Shown here one piece after another: positions 17,637 to 26,582 of a stretch of 64,000 bases of DNA. The stretch is from Quatrionicoccus australiensis (GTDB lineage Bacteria > Pseudomonadota > Gammaproteobacteria > Burkholderiales > Rhodocyclaceae), in contig NZ_JAHBAH010000001.1 in NCBI RefSeq assembly GCF_020510425.1, positions 4,073,001 to 4,137,000 of the forward strand, written 5' to 3'. Made by a program: the position numbers and the translations under genes. A model generated the notes under the pieces. It was not told the DNA's origin, searched no databases, and saw nothing but the letters and a program-made list of their open reading frames with translations. The stretch's first letter is position 1; every line of letters starts with the position of its first letter.

Positions 17637-18551
17637 ATGTCCGAATACCGCCGCTGGCTGCCTGCGCTCGCCCTGATCGTTCTCTCCCTGACCTGGGGTT
17701 ACACCTGGGTGCTCGCCAAGCAGGGCCTGGCCTACGCGCCGCCCTTTGCCTTTGCCGCCGAACGCTGTGTCGGTGCCGCGCTGGCACTGATCATCGCGGT
17801 CAAGCTCAGTGGCCGCCGCTTGAGCCTGGTCGCGCCACGTCAGACCATCGCCATCGGCCTGGCGCAGGTTGCCGGCTTCATGATTTTCCAGACCTGGGCG
17901 CTGGTCGAAGGCGGCCCCGGCAAGACGGCGGTACTCATCTTCACGATGCCGATCTGGACCCTGCTGCTTGCCTGGCCGATTCTCGGCGAGCGCGTGCGCG
18001 GCAAGCAGTGGCTGGCTGCGGCGAGTACGCTGGGCGGCCTGTTGCTGATCATCGAGCCCTGGGACATGCACGCCAGCCTGTTCAGCAAGTTCCTCGGCCT
18101 GATGGCGGCATTGTGCTGGGCGACTGGCACCATCCTGATCAAGCGCCTGCGCGGCAAGACGCCAGTCGACCTGCTGACTCTGACCATGTGGCAGATGATC
18201 ATCGGCGCAATACCGCTGGTACTGCTGGCTTTGCTCATTCCCGAGCGGTCGACCGACTGGAGCGGCAGTTATCTCGGCATCCTTGCTTTCATGTCGATTG
18301 CCAGCACCGCCATGTGCTGGTGGCTGTGGATCTACATCCTCGATCGCGTGCCGGCCTGGGAGGCCAGCCTGTCGGTACTTGGTACGCCGGTCGTCGCCAT
18401 CCTGTCGTCGCGCCTGATTTTCGGCGAAGCCTTCAAGAGCACCGAGATTGCCGGAATCCTGTTGATCGGCAGCGGTCTGGCGCTACTTTCATTGCTCGGC
18501 TGGGCAGCGAGCCGGCGCAATCCGGCCAGGGTCATTGAGGAAAAAACATGA
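17637..18551 (+). CDS. EamA/DMT-family metabolite exporter
   Basis: 304-residue inner-membrane transporter with about ten helices arranged as two EamA repeats (about 10-140 and 150-290). The N-terminal [14 protein letters not shown] and the [20 protein letters not shown] segment of repeat one are characteristic. Members export amino acids or other metabolites; the substrate cannot be assigned. Its stop overlaps the start of the following flavin monooxygenase gene by four bases (ATGA), indicating a two-gene unit, possibly sharing electrophile-stress control with nemA by read-through. Confidence 0.85.
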   Translation: MSEYRRWLPALALIVLSLTWGYTWVLAKQGLAYAPPFAFAAERCVGAALALIIAVKLSGRRLSLVAPRQTIAIGLAQVAGFMIFQTWALVEGGPGKTAVLIFTMPIWTLLLAWPILGERVRGKQWLAAASTLGGLLLIIEPWDMHASLFSKFLGLMAALCWATGTILIKRLRGKTPVDLLTLTMWQMIIGAIPLVLLALLIPERSTDWSGSYLGILAFMSIASTAMCWWLWIYILDRVPAWEASLSVLGTPVVAILSSRLIFGEAFKSTEIAGILLIGSGLALLSLLGWAASRRNPARVIEEKT

Positions 18552-19552
18552 ATACGCTCGTGAAGCCGAAACTGGCTATGCTCGATCTCGTCACCGTCCG
18601 CGAAAACGGCACGGTGGGCGAGGCGCTGAACATCGCCCGCGATACCGCCCTACACGTTGAGAATCTCGGTTTCACGCGCTACTGGCTGGCCGAACACCAC
18701 AACATGCCGGGCATCGCCAGTTCGGCCACAGCCGTGCTGGTCGGCCACATCGCCGGGGCGACCAGCCGCATCCGTGTCGGTTCGGGCGGCATCATGCTGC
18801 CCAATCACGCGCCGCTGGTCGTTGCCGAAGCCTTCGGCACGCTGGCCGAACTCTATCCGGGGCGCATCGACCTCGGACTCGGCCGGGCGCCGGGCACCGA
18901 CCAGCAAACCATGCGTGCATTGCGGCGTGACCGGATCGAGACCGAAGCCGACTTCCCGCGCGAAGTCGCCGAACTGCAGCGCCTGCTCGGACCGCGTCAG
19001 CCGGAGCAGCAGGTCATCGCCGTGCCCGGCAACGGCACCGAGGTGCCGATCTGGCTGCTCGGCTCCAGCCTGTTCTCTGCCCGCCTGGCGGCGGAGCGCG
19101 GCCTGCCTTATGCCTTCGCCTCGCATTTCGCACCGGCCATGCTGTTGCAGGCCATCGAAATCTACCGACGCAATTTCCGTCCTTCGGAAAAACTGGCTCA
19201 GCCTTACGTGATGATCGGCGTGCCGGTAATCGCTGCGCCCAACGATGACGAGGCCGAGTTCCTCGCCAGCAGCACCTACCAGCGCGTGCTCGGCATCCTG
19301 CGCGGCGACCGGCGCTGCCTGCCGCCGCCGCAAGAAAACTATCTGGCCGGCCTGTCGCGCCAGGAACTTGCCGGCATCGAGGGCTTTCTCGGCGCCGGTG
19401 TGGTTGGCGGGCCGGACAAGGTTGCAGCCGGTCTGCGCGAACTGCAGCAGGCAACGGCGGCCGATGAAATGATGCTGGTCTGCGACGTCTTCGATCCGGC
19501 GCTGCGCCTGCGCTCGCTCAGCCTGGTCGCGCAGGCGGCAGAGGCGATCTGA
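18548..19552 (+). CDS. Luciferase-like (LLM) flavin-dependent monooxygenase
   Basis: 334-residue LLM-class oxidoreductase, TIM-barrel fold, using reduced flavin. It has the family's N-terminal LAMLDLV strand, the [24 protein letters not shown] segment, the [24 protein letters not shown] flavin-binding stretch and the [13 protein letters not shown] motif. These fit the YhbW-type subgroup (oxidoreductases of unknown substrate). It is translationally coupled to the DMT exporter gene upstream. The convergent gene ends two bases beyond its stop. Confidence 0.88.
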   Translation: MNTLVKPKLAMLDLVTVRENGTVGEALNIARDTALHVENLGFTRYWLAEHHNMPGIASSATAVLVGHIAGATSRIRVGSGGIMLPNHAPLVVAEAFGTLAELYPGRIDLGLGRAPGTDQQTMRALRRDRIETEADFPREVAELQRLLGPRQPEQQVIAVPGNGTEVPIWLLGSSLFSARLAAERGLPYAFASHFAPAMLLQAIEIYRRNFRPSEKLAQPYVMIGVPVIAAPNDDEAEFLASSTYQRVLGILRGDRRCLPPPQENYLAGLSRQELAGIEGFLGAGVVGGPDKVAAGLRELQQATAADEMMLVCDVFDPALRLRSLSLVAQAAEAI

Positions 19553-19553
19553 T

Positions 19554-20054
19554 CTAGCCGGGGCGCCGGAACTCGCTGGCGATCCAGGCGCTGGCGCTCT
19601 TCATGCTGAGCTTGAAACTGGCCTCGACCTTTTGTTCGGCGAGTTGCTCGCCAGCGATATCGTAGGCTGCCAGCACGGCATAGGGGTCGTCTTCGTCGGG
19701 CACGATGTCGAGCGTGACGCTGACCGGGCCGGCTTCGGTCGTCACCGTGATCTTTTGGTGATACAGCGCATGCAGGTGGTGTTCATGCCGGCGCAGGACT
19801 TCCGAGGCAGTCTTGACCAGGGTCGCGAAGGCATTGGCGTCGAGCGGCTTCGGGTTCTTCTTGTCGCGGCCCATGGTCCACGGGCCGACCAGGGCCGGCT
19901 CCGACTCGCCGTCCTTGATCATCGCGACCGCCCAGCCTTCGTCGTCCTCGTTCTTGATGACGCGCGCCGTCCAGCCCTTGTTGCGCCAGAGCAGCGCCTC
20001 GAAAATGGCACTGTCTGCGTCGTCGGCGATGTCGTTCTGGTTGTCTGCGTTCAT
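19554..20054 (-). CDS. Conserved hypothetical protein downstream of an orphan parB
   Basis: 166-residue soluble acidic protein that I do not recognise. It has an N-terminal ALLWRNKGWTARVIKNEDDEGWAVAMIKDGE segment that looks like a beta-hairpin unit, a central helix rich in His (RRHEHHLHALYHQK) and a C-terminal Trp-containing tail. ATG 20054 was chosen because the upstream part of the frame overlaps parB. It lies 19 bases downstream of the parB stop on the same strand, so the two are probably co-transcribed and functionally linked. Confidence 0.7.
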   Translation of the reverse strand: MNADNQNDIADDADSAIFEALLWRNKGWTARVIKNEDDEGWAVAMIKDGESEPALVGPWTMGRDKKNPKPLDANAFATLVKTASEVLRRHEHHLHALYHQKITVTTEAGPVSVTLDIVPDEDDPYAVLAAYDIAGEQLAEQKVEASFKLSMKSASAWIASEFRRPG

Positions 20055-20073
20055 GGCGGGCTTTCTCTGCGCT

Positions 20074-21072
20074 TCAGGCGGCCGAGCCGGCGTCGCCCTG
20101 CATGGCCAGGAACTCGTCGACCAGGCGGGAGAGGACTTCTTCCTCGTCGCCATCGGCCAGGCCGAGAATCTCGGCGACCAGGCGGATCTTCGAAGGATGG
20201 ACGCGGCGGCTGGCGCTTGGCTGCGGTGTCGGGGCGGCGACCGGAGCACTGACGGCGGTGGTCGTTGCGGCGACCGGCTCCGGGCTTTCCCAGGCAGGTG
20301 TCGTCACAACGGGCGCTTCGGCTTCTTCCACAGCCGGCTTCTTCTTGCTGCGGCGCAGGCCTTCTTCGCTCAGCGCACGGTCGACTACCGTTTTCGAGAG
20401 TTTTTCACCTTCCGGCAGTTGTTCGACCTGATCGATCAGGGTGTCGGCCTTGGCGACGTTTTTCTGAGCTAGGCGTTCGAGCTGGATTGCCGTGCTGGTG
20501 CTGGCGATCTTGCCGGAGTCGAGCAGGGCGGTCACTTTTGGCGACAGGTTGGCGGCGGCGGTGGCCTGGTTGAGCCAGGTCGGGTTGCGGCCGAAATGTT
20601 CGGCCGCGGCCTCGCGGCTCTCGAAGCGTTCGGCGATAGTCTGGATGGCGCCGGCCATTTCACGCGGCTCGAGCGGTGCACGCAGGCCCAGGCCGAGATT
20701 CTCGAAGACCTGGATTTCCAGCGCCTCGTCGCCGTCGCAGGCGCGGACCAGCGCCGGCAGCTGCGTTTCGCCGGCCAGTTGGGCTGCACGCCAGCGGCGT
20801 TCGCCGACGATCAGGCGATAGCGCCCGGCGGCATCGGCCGGGCGGACCAGCACCGGATGGATCAGCCCCTTGCTCTGGATCGAGTTGGCCAGGCCCTTGA
20901 GGCCGACCTCGTCGCAATGCCGGCGCGGGTGCGCCGGATCAGGTTCGATCAGTGCAATATCGATCAGCTTGAGTTCTGCAGAGTTGTCTTTGAAAGCCAC
21001 GGTCCGGATACCTGTTCTGGTTGCTGCGCCGGTCGCTGACGGATGGCCGGCGATGGGCGAAAGGGGCAGCAT
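20074..21072 (-). CDS. Orphan ParB/RepB/Spo0J-family protein
   Basis: 332-residue ParB-like protein. The N-terminal nuclease-like/CTP-binding domain (about 25-120) has DPAHPRRHCDEVGLKGLANSI, KGLIHPVLVRP and the GERRWRA box. The helix-turn-helix (about 140-185) includes AAEHFGRNPTWLNQ. A Pro/Ala/Thr-rich linker (about 240-290) precedes a C-terminal dimerisation-like tail. The usual ENxxR motif is altered: EN is followed by LGLGLR, about three residues longer before the LxPxExA stretch. No parA is adjacent. ATG 21072 has AAAGG seven bases upstream; a GTG at 21000 is an alternative. The replication terminus lies about 19 kb away, unlike chromosomal parAB near the origin. Confidence 0.8.
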   Translation of the reverse strand: MLPLSPIAGHPSATGAATRTGIRTVAFKDNSAELKLIDIALIEPDPAHPRRHCDEVGLKGLANSIQSKGLIHPVLVRPADAAGRYRLIVGERRWRAAQLAGETQLPALVRACDGDEALEIQVFENLGLGLRAPLEPREMAGAIQTIAERFESREAAAEHFGRNPTWLNQATAAANLSPKVTALLDSGKIASTSTAIQLERLAQKNVAKADTLIDQVEQLPEGEKLSKTVVDRALSEEGLRRSKKKPAVEEAEAPVVTTPAWESPEPVAATTTAVSAPVAAPTPQPSASRRVHPSKIRLVAEILGLADGDEEEVLSRLVDEFLAMQGDAGSAA

Positions 21073-21129
21073 GTTCGACCTTTTTGCCGGGCATTTCAAC
21101 TGCTAATTGCAATGCATGACGCTCTCCGC

Positions 21130-22176
21130 TCAGAACTGGAACAGGCTGAGGCCAAGCCCGATGCGGCTTTGCCGATGGTTGTAGTCGAGCAGGGTTTCGC
21201 CGTAGCCGGTGAACAGTTGCAGATACCAGCGCAGGCCGGCCGGCTTGTCGGCAAAGACCGGGTGGGTCATGTCGAGCTGCAGCGAACCGCGGTTGAAGTT
21301 GCTGAAATTGCTGCGCCAGGTCAGGCCGAGGGTGCTGACGCCGGGAAACCAGTTCACCGCCAGTTCGCCGCGCCCGATATGGCTGGTCAGATCAGGGTTC
21401 TGGTCGTTCTTGTTCTCCGGCAGACGGCCGTTCAGGCGCAGGCTGACACCGACATCGCCGTGTTCCAGGCCGATGCCGGTATAGATCCGGTTCCAGCTGC
21501 GCGACAGCGGGTCGCTCTGGCCGTTCGACTGGTGGGCGAAGCCGACCTGCAGCATGCGCAGGTTCCAGCCGAAAGGCAGCTCGCCAATCGCCGGCGGCAC
21601 CGGGATGACGTAGATCGCCTCGGGCTGGTAATCGGTGCTGCGAAAGGGCGCCGAGTCGTTTTGGTCCCAGATCTGCCACAGCGATTTCTGGGTATAGGCA
21701 AACCACAGGTCGGCGCCGGGCAGGAAGAGGTCTTCGGCGATCTTGGCGCGCAGCGAAATCTGCAGTTTGGCCTCGATGCTGCGGTAGTCCGGGTTGCCGG
21801 CGCCGGCCGGCTGGGTTGGACTGCTCGGCGAGCGGTTGATGTTGCTCGTGTAATGCACCGGCAGCAGGAAATTGGGCAGGTAGGTGCGGACGACGAATTT
21901 GCCGCGCTTGTCTGTCGCGCCCAGCTCCCAGACCTTGGACATCACCGAGGGCGTGCGGCCGGCGTCGTGGTCATCGAGTGCTTGTGGCACCACGGCCGTG
22001 CTGGCCGCTACCGGGCCAGGCGGGGCGCTGCGGCCGGCCTGGCGGTCGTAGCATGCCAGGCGTTGCGCGTCGTCGCTGCGGGCGGCACAGTCGGCGCCGG
22101 TTTCGGCTGCTTTTGCGGGGTTGACCGCCAGGCCGAGCAGGATCAGGCTCGCGCTGCGCAGGAATTTCCTCTTCAA
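21130..22176 (-). CDS. pldA: Outer-membrane phospholipase A1
   Basis: 348-residue OMPLA. A signal peptide (to about residue 23, AKA) is followed by a low-complexity region with a paired-cysteine DUF-like motif (about 30-50), then the beta-barrel. Catalytic residues lie in the FAHQSNGQSDPLSRSWNR motif: His215 and Ser217, with the Asn of SWNR in the triad position. YTQKSLWQIWD and the final GLGLSLFQF strand with terminal Phe are typical. It hydrolyses phospholipids that reach the outer leaflet. It overlaps the upstream Spy/CpxP-like gene by four bases, which suggests an envelope-stress-linked operon. Confidence 0.93.
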   Translation of the reverse strand: MKRKFLRSASLILLGLAVNPAKAAETGADCAARSDDAQRLACYDRQAGRSAPPGPVAASTAVVPQALDDHDAGRTPSVMSKVWELGATDKRGKFVVRTYLPNFLLPVHYTSNINRSPSSPTQPAGAGNPDYRSIEAKLQISLRAKIAEDLFLPGADLWFAYTQKSLWQIWDQNDSAPFRSTDYQPEAIYVIPVPPAIGELPFGWNLRMLQVGFAHQSNGQSDPLSRSWNRIYTGIGLEHGDVGVSLRLNGRLPENKNDQNPDLTSHIGRGELAVNWFPGVSTLGLTWRSNFSNFNRGSLQLDMTHPVFADKPAGLRWYLQLFTGYGETLLDYNHRQSRIGLGLSLFQF

Positions 22177-22658
22177 GGCGCACTCGCTTCCGCTCTCGGT
22201 GCCTGGGGCATGGGCTTGGCGCGCGGACGGTGGCTAGGGGTGACGTGAAAGTCATCGAAGATCTTTTTCTGCTCGACACTCAAACCGCCATAGAAGGCCT
22301 TGAGGACGACGAGATGTTCGCGCATTGCCTGCAGCCGGGATTGCAGGCTTTCCTGCATGCGTTCGGCCCGCTCCACGGTGCTCAGCCTGGCCCAGCCGTC
22401 GATATTGCGGCTACTTTGCCGGCGCATTCCGTTCTCGGACTCAAGCAGCTCTTTCCAAGCGCTTTCCTGCGTGCTGTCGAGTTTCAGTGCTGCATGCAGC
22501 TTTTGCTGCCGTTGCGCCATGCGCTGGGCACCGTAGTCGCTGGCAAAGCCATGGTCCTGCATCGGGCCGCAAACGACATCGGCGATCACCGGCAGGGAGA
22601 ACAGGCTCAGGGAAAGGGCGAGGAATATCGGGGGAAGCAGCAGGCGGGAATGTGACAT
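22173..22658 (-). CDS. Spy/CpxP-like periplasmic protein
   Basis: 161-residue exported protein. A signal peptide ends near residue 26 (PVIA). The mature part is helical with LTxxQ-like features: a LHAALKLDSTQESAWKEL helix and a LKAFYGGLSVEQKKIFDDFH segment, as in the Spy/CpxP/P5 family of periplasmic chaperone-like stress proteins. The C-terminal tail is Pro/Arg-rich. It is the first gene of the pair with pldA, whose start overlaps this stop by four bases. Confidence 0.8.
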   Translation of the reverse strand: MSHSRLLLPPIFLALSLSLFSLPVIADVVCGPMQDHGFASDYGAQRMAQRQQKLHAALKLDSTQESAWKELLESENGMRRQSSRNIDGWARLSTVERAERMQESLQSRLQAMREHLVVLKAFYGGLSVEQKKIFDDFHVTPSHRPRAKPMPQAPRAEASAP

Positions 22659-22845
22659 GAAAGTCTCCGTGGGCGGTGCGGATCAGGGCACCCCTTCGAT
22701 GTGGATCGACGGCGTGGCCAAGCCCGCGTCGGTGGTTGCGTATTCGCAATCATCCTTGTCCGGGCTGCTTTTCTCTGTGCGTTGCCGCACGCAGCATCGC
22801 GCCCAGGCCGAATCGGCCGGCGAGGGTGTAAGCAATTTCGCTATA

Positions 22846-22861
22846 CTGTGTGGATGAACAG
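22846..22861. promoter_or_regulatory. Candidate LexA box overlapping the dinB start
   Basis: CTGTGTGGATGAACAG has the CTGT-N8-ACAG ends of a proteobacterial SOS box, but its middle lacks the usual alternating AT. It spans the dinB ATG (22854). The position on a known SOS gene makes it plausible; binding across a start codon would block early elongation or initiation. Confidence 0.5.
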
Positions 22862-24002
22862 TAATCGGCGAATTGCCCACCTCGACATGGACGCGTTTTT
22901 CGCCTCTGTCGAATTGCTGCGCTATCCGGAACTGCGCGGTCAGGCGGTGGTGGTCGGCGGGCGCAACGTGCATCAGCCGGTCGAACAGCCCGACGGCAGC
23001 AAGCGCTTTGCCCGCCTCGGCGATTATGTCGGGCGCGGCGTCATCACCACCTCGACCTACGAGGCGCGTGCCCTCGGCGTTTTTTCCGGCATGGGCCTGA
23101 TGAAGTCGGCGCAGCTTGCCCCGGATGCGATCCTGCTCCCGGCCAATTTCGATGCCTACCGCGACTATTCGCGACGCTTCAAGGCCGCGGTGGCAAGCAT
23201 TGCGCCGAAGATCGAGGACCGGGGCATCGACGAGATCTACCTCGACCTGAGCGACATTCCGGAAGCCAGCGAGCCGCTGGCGCGGCGTATCAAGCAGGCG
23301 GTGTTCAACGCCACCGGCCTGACCTGCTCGATCGGCATCACGCCCAACAAGCTGTTGGCAAAAATCTGCTCCGACCTCGACAAGCCGGACGGCATCACCA
23401 TTCTCGGCATGGAGGAGGTAGCAAGCCGGATCTGGCCGCTGCCCGCCAAGAAGATCAACGGTATCGGTCCCAAGGCGAGCGAGCGCCTGGCCCGGCTCGG
23501 TATTGTCAGCATCGGCCAACTGGCGGCGGCACCGCTCGGGTTCCTGATCGAAAAGTTCGGCGAGCGTACCGGCGCCTGGCTGCATCGTGTCGCGCACGGC
23601 ATCGACGAGCGCCCGGTCGTCACCGAATCGGAACCCAAGTCGATCAGCCGGGAAAGCACCTTCGAGCGGGATCTGCATGCGCGCCAGGACAGGGCGGCCT
23701 TATCGGAGATTTTCACCGCCTTGTGCATGCGCGTTGCCGACGATCTGCAACGCAAGGGCTACGCCGGCCGAACCATCGGCATCAAGCTGCGTTATGCCGA
23801 TTTCCACGCGGTGACGCGCGACCTGAGCCTGCCGGTCGCGATCAGCAGCGGCCCGGAAATCCGCCAGGCCGCCGGCGAATGCCTGAAGCGCGTGCCGCTG
23901 GAGCAGAAGATCCGGCTGCTCGGCGTGCGGGTCAGTGCCCTGGTTCCGCTCGAGCAGGCGGATGATCCTTGTGTCGCAATACAGGCGGAGTTGCCCTGGT
24001 AG
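22854..24002 (+). CDS. dinB: DNA polymerase IV (Y family)
   Basis: 382-residue error-prone translesion polymerase. The metal-binding Asp11 is in HLDMDAFFASVE, and the second catalytic pair is in the GIDEIYLDLS segment. The thumb helix-hairpin-helix (KINGIGPKASERLARLGI) and little-finger domain (after about 240) follow. No clear C-terminal clamp-binding QxxLxLF peptide is visible, although the family usually has one. ATG 22854 gives the standard N-terminus; the upstream frame is not supported. A possible LexA site overlaps the start. Confidence 0.93.
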   Translation: MNSNRRIAHLDMDAFFASVELLRYPELRGQAVVVGGRNVHQPVEQPDGSKRFARLGDYVGRGVITTSTYEARALGVFSGMGLMKSAQLAPDAILLPANFDAYRDYSRRFKAAVASIAPKIEDRGIDEIYLDLSDIPEASEPLARRIKQAVFNATGLTCSIGITPNKLLAKICSDLDKPDGITILGMEEVASRIWPLPAKKINGIGPKASERLARLGIVSIGQLAAAPLGFLIEKFGERTGAWLHRVAHGIDERPVVTESEPKSISRESTFERDLHARQDRAALSEIFTALCMRVADDLQRKGYAGRTIGIKLRYADFHAVTRDLSLPVAISSGPEIRQAAGECLKRVPLEQKIRLLGVRVSALVPLEQADDPCVAIQAELPW

Positions 24003-24017
24003 CGGTCTTGGCGCGGT

Positions 24018-26150
24018 TTAATGCACCTGTGCTGTTTTGCCGGTTTTCTCGGCAAGAAAATCCGCCGACTTGCGCAAGCCGACCTCGTCGCCGAGGATGC
24101 GCGCCGCCTCGTTCAGCAGGGGACCCGGGGCCTTCTTGCGTTCGTCGGCTTCGGCAATATCCTGGCTGAGCGGGCGTTCATCGGCTTGCAGGCCATCGTC
24201 GCTGAAGGCGCCCAGCTTGCTCGCGGCACGTTTGCCCTGGGATTTTGCTGCCGCGTTGCGCACTTCCTGCTTCGCCGCCCGGGCTTCCTGGGCATCGCGC
24301 AAGCGCCGGCGTTCCGCTTCGTTCAGAGAAAGGCTATTGCTTTTGCGCTGGCGGGCAATTTCGGCGATGTCTTCCTGCAATGCGACGAATTCGCGGTCCT
24401 GCCTGATGCGTACTTCGTGGCGGCTGCGCAGCGCGCCCAGTTCGTTGTTCAGGTCGCCCTGCACCGTATATGCCGCGGGAGCAATCCTGATCCAGGGCAG
24501 GGCGTTCTCGAAGGCTGCCTCGCGCTGGCTGTCGGCATCATCGTCAAACGGAAAGGCGATGTCCGGGGTCACGCCCCGTAATTGGGTGGTTCCACCGTCA
24601 ATGCGGAAGAATTGCGCGATGGTCATTTTCAGTTCGCCGTACAGCGGCCTGTCCTGGCGGGCCAGGCGGTCAAGATCGATCATGGTCTGTACCGTACCCT
24701 TGCCAAAGCTCGGTTCGCCGATGATCAGGCCGCGCCCGTAATCCTGGATGGCGGCCGCGAAAATTTCCGAAGCGGAAGCCGAGTCGCGATTGATCAGCAC
24801 GCCGAGCGGCCCATCCCAGGCGCTGCCGGCCTTGGTATCCTTGGCGACGCTGATCTCGCCCTTGGCATTGCGCTGTTGCACGACGGGGCCGGTGTCGATG
24901 AACAGGCCGGTCAGTTCGACCGCCTCGACCAGCGAGCCGCCGCCATTGCCGCGCAGGTCGATCAGGACGCTATCGACCTTCTCCTTTTTCAGCTCGCCGA
25001 GGATGCGCTCGACATCGCGGGTGGCGCTTTTGAAATTGCGCTCGCCCTTCTGCCGGGCTTCGAAGTCCTGGTAGAAGGAGGGCAGGGCGATGACCCCGAT
25101 GCGCCGGGTGATGCCCCCATCGCTGACCGGAATGATCGATTTTTTCGCGGCCTGCTCTTCCAGGCTGATTTTCTTGCGGGTCAGCTGGATCAGCTTGTGT
25201 TTTTCGGCGGCACCGGCCGCGGCCGGCAGGATGTCGAGCACGACGACGCTGTCTGCTTCGCCGCGGATCAGGCGCACGGTGTCGTCGAGACGCCAGCCGG
25301 TCACATCGACCAGCGGGCCGTTGGCGCCCTGGCCGACGCCGACGATGCGGTCGCCGACCTTGAGCTGCCCCGATCCGGCAGCCGGGCCGCCGGCCATCAA
25401 TTCGCGGATGGTCGTGTATTCATCGCGCTCCTGCAGCACGGCGCCGATCCCGAACAGCGACAGGCGCATCGAGATGTCGAAGTTCTCGGTCGCACTCGGT
25501 CCCAGGTAGTTGGTGTGCGGTTCGACCGCCATGGTGTAGGCGTTCATGAAGATCTGGAACGCATCTTCACTCTTCAACCGGCCAACGCGCTTGATGGATG
25601 CTTCGTAACGCTTGTCCAGGGTTTCGGCTATCGCCTTGTCGTCCTTGCCCGCCAGTTTCAGGCGCAACCAGTCATTTTTTACGCGCTTGCGCCACAGGTC
25701 GTCGGCTTCGGCAGCCGATACCGGCCAGTCGAGCTTTTCTCGCGACAGTACGAGACTTTCGTCCCGCCCGAAGTCAAAACCGGATTTGAGCAGGGCGCGA
25801 GCATAGACATAACGTTCAGCGACCCGTTGGGTGTAGAGATTGAAAATACCGAATGCCGGAGCGAGATCCTGATTCCGGATGGCGTCATCCAGGCGCGTGC
25901 GCAAGGGCGCCAGGCGGTCGATGTCGTTGCGGTCGAAAAAATATTTCTCGCCATCCAGCGCCTTCAGGTAGCGGTCGAATATCTGCCCCGACAACGCATC
26001 GTCGAGCTGGTTTTCCCGGTAGTGAAAGCGGGAAACCAGTTCCGAAGTGACCGCTACTGCGCCGGGCTGCTGCGGTAGTGGCGCCAGTTCCAGCGCCAGG
26101 GCCGAGGAGGAGATTGCTGCGAGCAGCAGCCAGCTGATGGGTTTTTTCAT
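24018..26150 (-). CDS. prc: Carboxy-terminal processing protease Prc (S41)
   Basis: 710-residue periplasmic tail-specific protease. A signal peptide (MKKPISWLLLAAISSSALA) is followed by the long N-terminal helical domain (YRENQLDDALSGQIFDRYLKALDGEKYFF), a PDZ domain (about 230-310) and the S41 catalytic core. The core has the SASASEIF serine motif and, about 25 residues later, the GKGTVQ lysine motif. The C-terminal Lys/Arg-rich extension fits Prc. Length is close to E. coli Prc (682). ATG 26150 was chosen because it gives the signal peptide; an upstream ATG at 26192 is in frame. It processes lipoprotein and cell-wall enzyme substrates. Confidence 0.92.
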   Translation of the reverse strand: MKKPISWLLLAAISSSALALELAPLPQQPGAVAVTSELVSRFHYRENQLDDALSGQIFDRYLKALDGEKYFFDRNDIDRLAPLRTRLDDAIRNQDLAPAFGIFNLYTQRVAERYVYARALLKSGFDFGRDESLVLSREKLDWPVSAAEADDLWRKRVKNDWLRLKLAGKDDKAIAETLDKRYEASIKRVGRLKSEDAFQIFMNAYTMAVEPHTNYLGPSATENFDISMRLSLFGIGAVLQERDEYTTIRELMAGGPAAGSGQLKVGDRIVGVGQGANGPLVDVTGWRLDDTVRLIRGEADSVVVLDILPAAAGAAEKHKLIQLTRKKISLEEQAAKKSIIPVSDGGITRRIGVIALPSFYQDFEARQKGERNFKSATRDVERILGELKKEKVDSVLIDLRGNGGGSLVEAVELTGLFIDTGPVVQQRNAKGEISVAKDTKAGSAWDGPLGVLINRDSASASEIFAAAIQDYGRGLIIGEPSFGKGTVQTMIDLDRLARQDRPLYGELKMTIAQFFRIDGGTTQLRGVTPDIAFPFDDDADSQREAAFENALPWIRIAPAAYTVQGDLNNELGALRSRHEVRIRQDREFVALQEDIAEIARQRKSNSLSLNEAERRRLRDAQEARAAKQEVRNAAAKSQGKRAASKLGAFSDDGLQADERPLSQDIAEADERKKAPGPLLNEAARILGDEVGLRKSADFLAEKTGKTAQVH

Positions 26151-26582
26151 CGTGAGCTTGGGCGAAATGGCAGGGGTGTCGGTCTGATGCATGGCGATCA
26201 GGAGCAATTTGCCGGAAATGATAATGCCGGGCAGTATAAGGAATCGGATCGGCTTGAAATGTGGTTCAAGTGTGACAACGGGTTGCAGGTTGGCAACAGG
26301 AAGACGCTGGTCTTCCACCCGGTCAACTCCCGGAAATACCTGAAAACTGGAGGCTGCAGCGATCTTTTCGCGTGGCAAGCGGGTCAAGCCGAGCTGTGCC
26401 GGCCATGCGCCGGCGCACCGGCCAAGATGCTGCGTACGGTATCATGGTGGCCCTTGCAAGCCCCCGAATGCGCCCGAACGGAAAGGCGGGCGCTGATCGA
26501 GAGACTTTTATGTCTCTCGCGATGACGAAAAATCCGAGAGAGCTGGCACTGTTTCGCTATTTTCTGACTGACAGGATCGGTA
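26151..26582. other. Intergenic region between prc and the second hybrid kinase
   Basis: 432 bases with divergent genes on either side. It must hold both promoters. I see a perfect 8-bp hairpin at 26498-26519 (CGAGAGAC, 6-base loop, GTCTCTCG) about 65 bases before the kinase start, and a GC-rich palindromic patch (GCCGG repeats) near 26400-26430. No protein frame with family resemblance is visible. Confidence 0.5.
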
